NCBI GenBank assembly: GCA_913060595.1
Contig: CAJXSA010000043.1
Span: 1 to 14,875 of the forward strand
Direction: 5' to 3'
Source: an uncultured Ignavibacteria bacterium
Lineage (GTDB): Bacteria; Bacteroidota; Ignavibacteria; SZUA-365
Length of the DNA: 14,875 bases
Positions 7,199 to 13,081 of the stretch are shown piece after piece. How positions within the stretch are numbered: position 1 is the stretch's first letter; each line of letters begins with the position of its first letter. The notes beneath the pieces were generated by a model. That model did no database searches and was not told where the DNA came from. It was given only the letters and a program-made list of their open reading frames with translations. The position numbers and the translations under genes were made by a program.

Positions 7199-7432
7199 AT
7201 GAAAGAGAATTTGCATCCGCGCTATCACAAATGCGAAGTGACCTGCAGCTGCGGCGCGACGTTTGTGACGCGTTCGACGCGCGAGACGCTGAAGATCGAA
7301 ATCTGTTCGCAGTGCCACCCGTTCTACACGGGCAAGCAGAAGATCATCGACTCGGCCGGCCGTGTTGAGAAATTCAATCGCCGCTACGCCAAGTACAACG
7401 AAGCCAAGCAGAAGGAGACTCAGAGCGCATGA
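7199..7432 (+). CDS. rpmE: Large ribosomal subunit protein bL31
   Basis: This 77-residue protein matches bL31: MKENLHPRYH at the start, CSCGATF, then ICSQCHPFYTGKQK and the GRVEKFNRRY end. All four zinc cysteines are present (C16, C18, C36, C39), so this is the zinc-binding C+ form rather than the zinc-free RpmE2-type paralogue. bL31 bridges the two ribosomal subunits. GGTGA at 7190-7194 is a weak ribosome site. Its stop overlaps the rpsR start in an ATGA arrangement at 7429-7432, indicating coupled translation. The C-terminal tail (YNEAKQKETQSA) is a little longer than in E. coli. Confidence 0.97.
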   Translation: MKENLHPRYHKCEVTCSCGATFVTRSTRETLKIEICSQCHPFYTGKQKIIDSAGRVEKFNRRYAKYNEAKQKETQSA

Positions 7433-7689
7433 GACCTCAGAGACGTGGTGGCGGTCGCCGCCGTTCGAATGTTGCCAAGCGCCGTCCCGATCCGTTCCGC
7501 GGACAGGACGTCATCTACATCGACTACAAGGAAAGCAAGTTCCTTGAGCGCTTCACCAACGACCAGGGAAAGATTCTCCCGCGTCGTCTGACCGGCCTGT
7601 CTGCAAAGAATCAGCGCCGCGTGGTCGAAGCCATCAAGCGCGCGCGTTACATGGCCTTCATGCCGTTCGTGGGCGAAGGACTCAAGTAA
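7429..7689 (+). CDS. rpsR: Small ribosomal subunit protein bS18
   Basis: This 86-residue protein carries the bS18 core: VIYIDYKESKFLERFTNDQGKILPRRLTGLSAKNQRRVVEAIKRARYMAFMPFV with the KILPRR and GLSAK signatures. It binds 16S rRNA together with bS6 in the platform. The N-terminal tail RPQRRGGGRRRSN is arginine-rich and has no cysteines, so the CxxC zinc motif of some S18 proteins is absent. ATG 7429 overlaps the rpmE stop by 4 nt, and AAGGAG at 7412-7417 lies inside rpmE. In most bacteria rpsR sits between rpsF or ssb and rplI; here it lies between rpmE and rpmB, an unusual order. Whether a second rpsR exists elsewhere in the genome cannot be seen. Confidence 0.96.
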   Translation: MRPQRRGGGRRRSNVAKRRPDPFRGQDVIYIDYKESKFLERFTNDQGKILPRRLTGLSAKNQRRVVEAIKRARYMAFMPFVGEGLK

Positions 7690-7720
7690 TAAGCAAACGA
7701 TAAACGAAGAGGATAGATCC

Positions 7721-7945
7721 ATGGCTCGCAAATGTCAGGTGACGGGTAAAGGTCCGCTGGTCGGGAATCACGTTTCCCACTCGCACAACCGCGTCAAGCG
7801 TCGTCAGCTCCCGAATCTTCAGAAAAAGAAGATTTACATCCCGGAGCAGAAGCGCTTCGTGACCGTGCGCATCAGCGCCCGCGCCCTCAAGACCATTAAC
7901 AAGAACGGCGCCTTCGTCACCCTTCAGAAGGCCGGCCTGCTGTAA
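7721..7945 (+). CDS. rpmB: Large ribosomal subunit protein bL28
   Basis: This 74-residue protein starts MARKCQVTGKGPLVGNHVSHSHN and continues KRRQLPNLQKKKIYI and KRFVTVRISARALKTI, all standard bL28 features. Only one cysteine (C5) of the possible zinc set is present, as in E. coli. AAGAGGA at 7707-7713 is 7 nt before ATG. It is the last gene of the cluster; rpmG, often its neighbour, does not follow. A strong terminator lies about 55 nt downstream. Confidence 0.97.
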   Translation: MARKCQVTGKGPLVGNHVSHSHNRVKRRQLPNLQKKKIYIPEQKRFVTVRISARALKTINKNGAFVTLQKAGLL

Positions 7946-8000
7946 TTTCCCCCTGCATTCCGCTGACACGTGGAATGTGAATGAGACTGTATGAGTGAAC

Positions 8001-8039
8001 AAGCCCCTCTGTGTTTATGCGCAGAGGGGCTTTGTTTTT
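8001..8039 (+). terminator. Rho-independent terminator after rpmB
   Basis: Arms AAGCCCCTCTG (8001-8011) and CAGAGGGGCTT (8022-8032) form an 11-bp perfect stem with a 10-nt loop, followed by TGTTTTTA. The minus-strand gene ending at 8038 converges on it, so the hairpin may serve both directions, though the minus-side T tract is weak. Confidence 0.92.
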
Positions 8040-9024
8040 ACTTCTTCACCGTTGAGATCACGTGGGTGGAGATGTCGAGTTCGTTCTGCACGACGACGGG
8101 GAGATCGAAATCGCCTTTGACGCGCAGGGAGGGGCCTTTCCTCCACTTGTGGAACGTATTGTCGAAGACAATATCCATCGAGCCCCTGCAGCGGCGCGCA
8201 TCGGGGTCGAGCGCGGTGATCTCGATCCAGCCGGATGTCGCGGCGTTGACATATTTCCCTGCGAGGGATTCCCCGTCAGAGACACTGATGCTCGAGAGAT
8301 GTTCCGCCTCGGTATCCACCTCGTAGCGGCCGGGTCCTTGATAGGAGGGAATGCGGGGTCGGACGGTGCAGACGCTGCTTTCGTCGAAGGGACACGAGAT
8401 GTGCAGACTCACCTTTTCTTCCTCGACCTTCATGTAATAGACGATGCCGGGGGGCACGCAGCCGGTCTGAAACGGGCTGACGGTGTTCCCGTTGATATCC
8501 AGGGTCGCCTCAATCTTCACCGGATCGCAGACATGGTCTCCCAGCTTTCCGCGGCGCAGGACGTCGGTGAAGCCGATGCCGCCCCGGTTGAGGTGAAGTG
8601 AGACGACGTCGCCGTCCATTTTCCAGATTCCCGCAACGAGCCGATCCTTCATTCCGCGGTCCGGACTCTGTTCCATGAATGCGATGGAATCCGCATCGGT
8701 GTAAACGATTTTTCTCCTGTACCACTGCGGCGTGACGCCGCCGGGACGAAGATCCCCGGTCCGAAAATCGATGCTTGCCCAGGCGAGCGTGCCGTCCTCC
8801 TGGATGACGAAGGCGAACACCGGTTCCGGTCCCGAAGTGCTGCCGATCACATTCCCCCGCTCGACGAGATACCAGGTACCCTGAAGAGCAGGAACGACAA
8901 CTGCGTCGTCCGGCTGCGCCTGCAGCGCAGGTGCACCGAGCGCGATCAGCATGAGACCCAGCAAAGACAAGATGGCGGCGCGCCGAACCCGTTTTTCATA
9001 GCCGGCATTGCATGTGTATTCCAT
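8038..9024 (-). CDS. Secreted protein of unknown function
   Basis: From ATG 9024 the protein has 328 residues. A signal peptide (basic RVRR, then AAILSLLGLMLIALGAPALQA) is predicted to be cut before Q37. The mature part is beta-rich. It opens with LQGTWYLVERG (about 48-58), a lipocalin-like opening. Its last third (SGWIEITALDPDARRCRGSMDIVF, then LRVKGDFDLPVV, about 264-311) resembles the DUF6252 type of secreted Bacteroidota proteins. Both likenesses are weak. Five cysteines in the middle (VCDPV, TGCVPP, SCPFDESSVC, RRCRG) could form disulfides. I chose 9024 because GGAG lies about 7 nt upstream, the signal peptide starts there, and the predicted promoter lies just upstream; in-frame starts at 9060 and 9180 would precede it. 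No function assigned. Confidence 0.75.
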   Translation of the reverse strand: MEYTCNAGYEKRVRRAAILSLLGLMLIALGAPALQAQPDDAVVVPALQGTWYLVERGNVIGSTSGPEPVFAFVIQEDGTLAWASIDFRTGDLRPGGVTPQWYRRKIVYTDADSIAFMEQSPDRGMKDRLVAGIWKMDGDVVSLHLNRGGIGFTDVLRRGKLGDHVCDPVKIEATLDINGNTVSPFQTGCVPPGIVYYMKVEEEKVSLHISCPFDESSVCTVRPRIPSYQGPGRYEVDTEAEHLSSISVSDGESLAGKYVNAATSGWIEITALDPDARRCRGSMDIVFDNTFHKWRKGPSLRVKGDFDLPVVVQNELDISTHVISTVKK

Positions 9025-9056
9025 ACCCCACTCCGCATGTTGATGGACGTTTGCGG

Positions 9057-9087
9057 ACATAATAGCCTTTTGTCGCGCCTCTTGCAA
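9057..9087 (-). promoter_or_regulatory. Possible promoter of the secreted-protein gene
   Basis: On the minus strand, TTGCAAG is followed, 20 nt after TTG, by TATTATGT, a partial match to TAnnTTTG with the same spacing as the other promoters here. The start would fall near 9051, giving a leader of about 27 nt before ATG 9024. Confidence 0.38.
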
Positions 9088-9167
9088 GCGCGATGTCAGA
9101 TCCCGGCCGGGTCGTTCCTCACCGGACACAACGACGGCCCGGAAATCCCGATTCCAGCCGGAATCTA

Positions 9168-9198
9168 TTGCATCGGGCACGTCCTTTTACTATCTTTG
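9168..9198 (+). promoter_or_regulatory. Promoter of tRNA-Ser, perfect TAnnTTTG element
   Basis: TATCTTTG at 9191-9198 is a perfect -7 element of the Bacteroidota type, and TTG at 9168-9170 lies 20 nt upstream. Transcription would begin near 9204, about 18 nt before the mature tRNA 5-prime end. Confidence 0.72.
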
Positions 9199-9221
9199 AA
9201 ATCAGCCAAATGGCTAACCCC

Positions 9222-9311
9222 GGAGAGGTGGGTGAGTGGCTGAAACCAACGGTTTGCTAAACCGTCATACTGGGATAACTGGTATCGAGGGTTCGAATCC
9301 CTCCCTCTCCG
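9222..9311 (+). tRNA. tRNA-Ser(GCU)
   Basis: A 90-nt class II tRNA. The acceptor stem is GGAGAGG (9222-9228) with CCTCTCC (9304-9310) and discriminator G at 9311. The anticodon stem ACGGT/ACCGT encloses loop TTGCTAA with anticodon GCT at 9256-9258, reading AGC and AGU serine codons. A long variable arm (about 9266-9286) is diagnostic for serine. The T arm is GAGGG-TTCGAAT-CCCTC (9287-9303). The 3-prime CCA is not encoded; CA follows the discriminator. A terminator begins 7 nt later, so the gene is transcribed alone. Confidence 0.97.
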
Positions 9312-9317
9312 CAAAGC

Positions 9318-9350
9318 AAACGCCCCGTCACATTCGGGGCGTTTTGCGTT
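9318..9350 (+). terminator. Terminator of tRNA-Ser, probably bidirectional
   Basis: Arms AAACGCCCCG (9318-9327) and CGGGGCGTTT (9335-9344) enclose a 7-nt loop and are followed by TGCGTT. On the opposite strand the hairpin is followed by TTTGCTTTGC, and the convergent gene ends at 9382, so it may also stop that transcript before it runs antisense to the tRNA. Confidence 0.88.
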
Positions 9351-9381
9351 GCTGCTGATACCATCCTGGCATCACGATGCA

Positions 9382-9693
9382 TCACCCCGCCGGTATGCCC
9401 TTGATCCAGTCGTGCGGGCTCAGGCTGTCGAGAAGTTTCTGCAGCGCATCGACGGTCGTCCAGGACGGGTCCGAATCGGAATATTCCGCAAGGCAGGTGC
9501 CCTCCGACATTTCGGGCGGATCGGCGACGATCTTCTGCACGGCCGCCCGGACCTGCTCGTTCTCCTCCGCCAGCCGCCGAAGGTCCGCAAGAAAAACATC
9601 CTGTCGTCCCGCGGTCAGGTTCGAGAGGAGCCAGTAGAGCACCTCGCGGAGCTGCATGTCGCTGAAATTCTGCTGCATTGCGCTTGCCCTCAT
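9382..9693 (-). CDS. Small hypothetical soluble protein
   Basis: I do not recognise this gene. From ATG 9693 it encodes 103 residues with no signal peptide or membrane segment. The first half is predicted helical (MQLREVLYWLLSNL, then QDVFLADLRRLAEENEQVRAAVQKIVA). The second half is acidic with a short helix (TTVDALQKLLDSLS) and ends HDWIKGIPAG. GGGAGGA lies 11 nt upstream of ATG 9693 (plus-strand 9705-9711), a rather long spacing; ATG 9678 is an alternative and TTG/ATG further up at 9753 is less likely. It converges on the tRNA terminator and is divergent from the arylsulfotransferase-family gene. The balanced amphipathic helices and the ribosome site support a real gene, but the evidence is modest. 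Confidence 0.55.
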   Translation of the reverse strand: MRASAMQQNFSDMQLREVLYWLLSNLTAGRQDVFLADLRRLAEENEQVRAAVQKIVADPPEMSEGTCLAEYSDSDPSWTTVDALQKLLDSLSPHDWIKGIPAG

Positions 9694-9778
9694 CTGTGTA
9701 TGTATCCTCCCGGAATATGCGGAATTTTTCCTGATTGCACTTGATCGGCTCAAGCAACGGATCGGCCCTGCCCCGTGT

Positions 9779-9809
9779 TTTGATCACGGAGGATATTCGG
9801 GTAATATTG
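9779..9809 (+). promoter_or_regulatory. Predicted promoter of the arylsulfotransferase-family gene
   Basis: TTTG at 9779-9782, a 19-nt spacer and TAATATTG at 9802-9809 match the Bacteroides-type -33/-7 pattern with one mismatch. The leader to ATG 9885 would be about 70 nt. Confidence 0.6.
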
Positions 9810-9884
9810 ATGCAGATACTCTGCCGGGGCTCCCGGCCTCGTGACGAACGCCTTCCTTCTGTCGTTCCATATTCAGAGCCAGCC

Positions 9885-11615
9885 ATGCGCGCCGAATCCA
9901 TGTCCCCGTCTTTGCTCCTCCGCTGCACCTTCCTCCTCCTCTGCCTGTTCACCCTGCCACGCACAATCGCGGCGCAGGAGAAGACGGTCGGACTGCTGGA
10001 GAAGAAAGACGGCGCCTGGGAGGGCTACACGCTGTTCGCGCCCATTCGCAGCACAACGACCTACCTGGTCGATATGGAGGGACGGCTCGTGCACTCCTGG
10101 CCGGGGGAGGCGACGCCCGGACTGAACGTGTACATGCTCTCCGACGGACGCCTGCTTCGCACGGAGCTGCGGCGCAATCCGGACTTTTCAATCGGGGGCG
10201 GCGGGGGACGCGTGGTCATACGCAGCTGGGAGGGAGCGCTGCTCTGGGAATTCCGCTATTCCGACAGCCGCGTGCATCTGCATCACGACGTGGAAGTGCT
10301 GCCGAACGGCAACATTCTCATGATCGCGTGGGAAAGAAAGTCCCGCGCCGAGGCCATCGCGGCGGGCGTGGATCCCGCGCGGGCACCGGCGGACGGCCTC
10401 TACCCCGATCACATCATCGAGGTGCGTCCCGAGGGCAGCAGCGGGGGCAGCATCGTATGGGAATGGCATCTCTGGGACCATCTCATACAGGATGTCGATT
10501 CCACGAAACCCAATTTCGGGGCGGTCGAAGAGCACCCGGAGCGGATCGATCTCAACGCGGCGATCACGGGAACCGATGTCCGACAGCCGGACTGGTGGCA
10601 TACCAACGCGGTGGATTACAACGCGGCGCTGGACCAGATCCTTCTCAGCGTGCGCAATTACAGTGAAATCTGGGTGATCGATCACAGTACCACGACGGAA
10701 GAAGCCGCCGGACACAGCGGCGGACGCTACGGGCGCGGGGGCGACCTGCTGTACCGCTACGGAAACCCACGCATCTATCAGCCGGACGCTCCCGTGCTGC
10801 GGCAGCTCGTCGTGCAGCACGACGCGCGCTGGGTGCCGGACGGCTATCCCGGGGAAGGAAATATCACGGTGTTCAGCAACGGTGACCGCAACCTGGGTGG
10901 GTATTCCGCCGTCGTCGAGATCGCGCCGCCCGTGGACAGCAGCGGGCATTATCGCATCGGGACCAACGGCATCTACGGTCCTGCGTCACCCGTGTGGAGC
11001 TACACCGCGCCGCATCCGCAGGACTTCTTCGCGCACAACATCTCCGGCGCCTCGCGTCTGCCCAACGGCAACACGCTGATATGCAGCGGTCCGTTCGGGG
11101 ATTTCTTCGAGGTCAGCCCCGGGGGAGAAATCGTCTGGCGCTACGTCAATCCCGTGACGCAGGACGGTCCGCTCACGCAGGGCGAGCCCGTCCCCGGATC
11201 CGCGATGAGCAAGGACAACGCGGTATTCCGCTGCACGCGCATCGCGCCCGACGATCCGCGGCTGGCGGGACGGGATATCACACCGGGAGATCCCATCGAG
11301 CGCTATTCCACCGCCGTCGAAGACGGGGAGCGCGGCAATGCCATCCTCCCGTCCGCACCCGTGCTCACGGCGAATTATCCGAATCCCTTCTCACAGACCA
11401 CCACGATTCGGTATGGCCTGCCTGCAGGAGTGAGCGCAACGATTCGCATCGTCGACATGTACGGAAGAGAGGTGTGGAGAAAAGATGTCACGGCGGGGAC
11501 CCCCGGCATGTACAGCGTGCGCGTGCAGGCAGGGGACCTTCCGGGCGGGACCTATCGCTATACCCTCGAAACGCAGGGACAGGTGCTTTCACGCAGAATG
11601 GTGGTACTGCGGTAA
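9885..11615 (+). CDS. Arylsulfotransferase-family secreted protein with type IX secretion sorting domain
   Basis: The protein has 576 residues. A signal peptide (to about A30, with Q31 following) leads into a propeller-like arylsulfotransferase domain at about 33-480. Key stretches are LHHDVEVLPNGNILMIAWE (about 132-150), QPDWWHTNAVDYNAALDQIL (234-253), EIWVIDHSTTTEEAAGHSGG (261-280), QHDARWVPDG (311-320) and FAHNISGASRLPNGNTLICSG (about 382-402). Candidate active-site histidines are H134, H239, H312 and H384; in the E. coli-type enzyme a histidine carries the sulfate. Family members move sulfate between phenols, but this branch is little tested. Residues about 491-576 are a type A type IX sorting domain (NYPNPF at 497-502, then DMYGREV and PGGTYRYTL), implying export across the outer membrane and surface attachment or release. 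ATG 9900 is an alternative start. Confidence 0.88.
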   Translation: MRAESMSPSLLLRCTFLLLCLFTLPRTIAAQEKTVGLLEKKDGAWEGYTLFAPIRSTTTYLVDMEGRLVHSWPGEATPGLNVYMLSDGRLLRTELRRNPDFSIGGGGGRVVIRSWEGALLWEFRYSDSRVHLHHDVEVLPNGNILMIAWERKSRAEAIAAGVDPARAPADGLYPDHIIEVRPEGSSGGSIVWEWHLWDHLIQDVDSTKPNFGAVEEHPERIDLNAAITGTDVRQPDWWHTNAVDYNAALDQILLSVRNYSEIWVIDHSTTTEEAAGHSGGRYGRGGDLLYRYGNPRIYQPDAPVLRQLVVQHDARWVPDGYPGEGNITVFSNGDRNLGGYSAVVEIAPPVDSSGHYRIGTNGIYGPASPVWSYTAPHPQDFFAHNISGASRLPNGNTLICSGPFGDFFEVSPGGEIVWRYVNPVTQDGPLTQGEPVPGSAMSKDNAVFRCTRIAPDDPRLAGRDITPGDPIERYSTAVEDGERGNAILPSAPVLTANYPNPFSQTTTIRYGLPAGVSATIRIVDMYGREVWRKDVTAGTPGMYSVRVQAGDLPGGTYRYTLETQGQVLSRRMVVLR

Positions 11616-11740
11616 GCTGCGCTCGCGCGGGACCGGGCATCCCGGATCTCCGCGGCCGTCGCGACCCACAGCCAGGGACGGGAGAAGGGCGTCAGGGGAG
11701 ATATTTCCGGATTTCGGGAAAAAACTCATGAGAGCAAAAA

Positions 11741-11758
11741 ATCAGTAGTCCTACTGAT
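11741..11758. promoter_or_regulatory. Perfect 18-bp palindrome, candidate operator
   Basis: ATCAGTAG-TC-CTACTGAT is a perfect inverted repeat of 8 bp arms with a 2-nt centre, preceded by AAAAA and not followed by a T tract, so it does not look like a terminator. It sits 94 nt before the lipoprotein start at 11853 and 125 nt after the previous stop. Placement suggests a binding site of a dimeric regulator. The rest of the 11616-11852 gap shows no gene. Confidence 0.5.
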
Positions 11759-11852
11759 GCGCGGGTGGTTGAGATTGCGGACCTTGTCTCCAGTGTTACG
11801 CGAATATCACGCACCTGGATCACAATCACACCATCCCAAGGAGGAGGCCGCA

Positions 11853-12893
11853 ATGAAACTGTTCACAATCATGACCGCCATGCTGCTCGTCGCCGCGCTG
11901 TGCGTTTCCTGCAGCGATGAAAGCGACCTGTCGAATCCGACCGCGGAAGACGTTTCCGCACTGACGAAAAAACCCTCGACCGCGCCGACGGGTCCGGTCA
12001 TTACATCCATTTCACCCACGCACGCTGAAATCGCTGATGAAATCGTCATCACCGGATCAAACTTCGGACCGAAATACAAGTACGCCACGAATTACGTGCT
12101 GGTGCACGGGAACAAGGTGAGAGTGTACACGCTGTGGACCAAAACGGAAATTCGCTTCCCCGCTCCGTCGGCATCGATCATCGATGACGGTGATCCGGGA
12201 CCGGTGATCGTCGTCGCCAGCAGCGTCGAAAGCAATGCGGTGGATTTCACGTTCGATCCTTCGTCGCCTGTCACGATCGGATCACTGACATGGTCCGGCG
12301 CCAATCTCAACGTCTCGACGTTCCGGGACGGGGTCACCCCGATCCCGTACGTGGATGACTCGACAGCCTGGGCGAATGCGACGGGCCCCGCCTGGTGCTG
12401 GTATGACAACGACCCGCTGATGGGACAGCGTTACGGGAAGCTCTACAACTGGCATGCCGTCAGCAGTACGCTGGGTGGCGGACTGGCTCCGCAGGGCGAG
12501 CGTATTCCGACGGATGCGGAGTGGACCCAGCTCGCCATCGCAATCGGCGCCGACCCCACGGTGGCTCCGACGGCCATGGGCTGGTTCGGTACGGACGAAG
12601 GAGGCAAGCTGCGCGAAGTAGGGGAAACCTCCTGGTCCATTCCCAATGAAGGCGCGACCAACCAGTACGGCTTCACCCTGCTGCCCACGGGGTACCGCCT
12701 GCCGGACGGACATTTCTTCGGCATGATGTACTACGGGTACTGGATGTACGGACTGAACGGGGCATACTGGTGCAAGGATGGCATTCAGGGGAACGGGTGG
12801 TACCGTTTCTTCGACAAGAACAGGGCCGACATGGCGCGCGGGAATATCGCTCCGGGCTACGGCTTCGCCGTGCGCACCATTATCGACAACTGA
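11853..12893 (+). CDS. Lipoprotein with IPT/TIG domain and FISUMP domain
   Basis: The protein has 346 residues and a very strong ribosome site (AAGGAGG at 11838-11844, 8 nt before ATG). The N-terminus MKLFTIMTAMLLVAALCVSC is a lipoprotein signal with C20 as likely acylation site, though position -3 is Cys rather than the usual Leu. C20 is followed by SDESD, like the S(D/E)-rich export signal of surface lipoproteins in Bacteroidota. Residues about 47-136 form an IPT/TIG Ig-like domain (VITSISPTHAEIADEIVITGSNFG). Residues about 141-345 are the Fibrobacter succinogenes major paralogous domain: LTWSGANLNV, RYGKLYNWHAV, LAPQGERIPTDAEWTQL, YGFTLLPTGYR, and YGFAVRTI at the end. FISUMP function is unknown; a surface binding or adhesion role is a guess. 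The gene is monocistronic, closed by a hairpin 16 nt downstream. Confidence 0.92.
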   Translation: MKLFTIMTAMLLVAALCVSCSDESDLSNPTAEDVSALTKKPSTAPTGPVITSISPTHAEIADEIVITGSNFGPKYKYATNYVLVHGNKVRVYTLWTKTEIRFPAPSASIIDDGDPGPVIVVASSVESNAVDFTFDPSSPVTIGSLTWSGANLNVSTFRDGVTPIPYVDDSTAWANATGPAWCWYDNDPLMGQRYGKLYNWHAVSSTLGGGLAPQGERIPTDAEWTQLAIAIGADPTVAPTAMGWFGTDEGGKLREVGETSWSIPNEGATNQYGFTLLPTGYRLPDGHFFGMMYYGYWMYGLNGAYWCKDGIQGNGWYRFFDKNRADMARGNIAPGYGFAVRTIIDN

Positions 12894-12908
12894 TTCGAAA
12901 AATCATTC

Positions 12909-12955
12909 GCAAAGCGCCCGCATCGTGCAGACCACGCACGGTGCGGGCGTTTTGC
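12909..12955 (+). terminator. Long-stem terminator after the FISUMP lipoprotein gene
   Basis: Positions 12909-12928 pair with 12936-12955 over 20 positions (two G-U pairs) around the 7-nt loop AGACCAC. The lower right arm contains GTTTTGC, giving the T-rich exit. The GC core is CGCCCGCA/TGCGGGCG. Confidence 0.85.
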
Positions 12956-13081
12956 ATGATGACGGGGTGCGGAAGCAGGGGACGAGATGCTTTCGGATGG
13001 TTTTTTTACATGGCAGTGACAATCGTCGCCCCGGAATGCGCTTTTTTCAAGTGTAAGCACACAGCGCAGGAGGTACGGAAA

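Noticed and set aside
7956..7977. CATTCC / GGAATG inverted repeat after rpmB
   Set aside because: Only six pairs with a 10-nt loop and no T tract; the strong hairpin at 8001-8032 explains termination.
9025..9180. N-terminal extension of the minus-strand secreted protein
   Set aside because: It would put about 50 hydrophilic residues before the signal peptide and lies at or upstream of the predicted promoter.
9257..9964. Minus-strand 235-codon frame ending with the residues GEGGIRTLDT
   Set aside because: The ending is the well-known artefact of translating the antisense of a tRNA-Ser gene; the frame also runs through the tRNA terminator and overlaps the better supported 9382-9693 gene.
11633..11645. 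CCGGG-CAT-CCCGG hairpin after the arylsulfotransferase-family gene
   Set aside because: Short 5-bp stem with no T tract; common by chance in GC-rich DNA, so not called a terminator.
12770..13081. Upstream extension of the duplicated-module gene
   Set aside because: It crosses the FISUMP gene end and the long terminator hairpin; ATG 13082 has AGGAGGT 7 nt upstream and starts a signal peptide.
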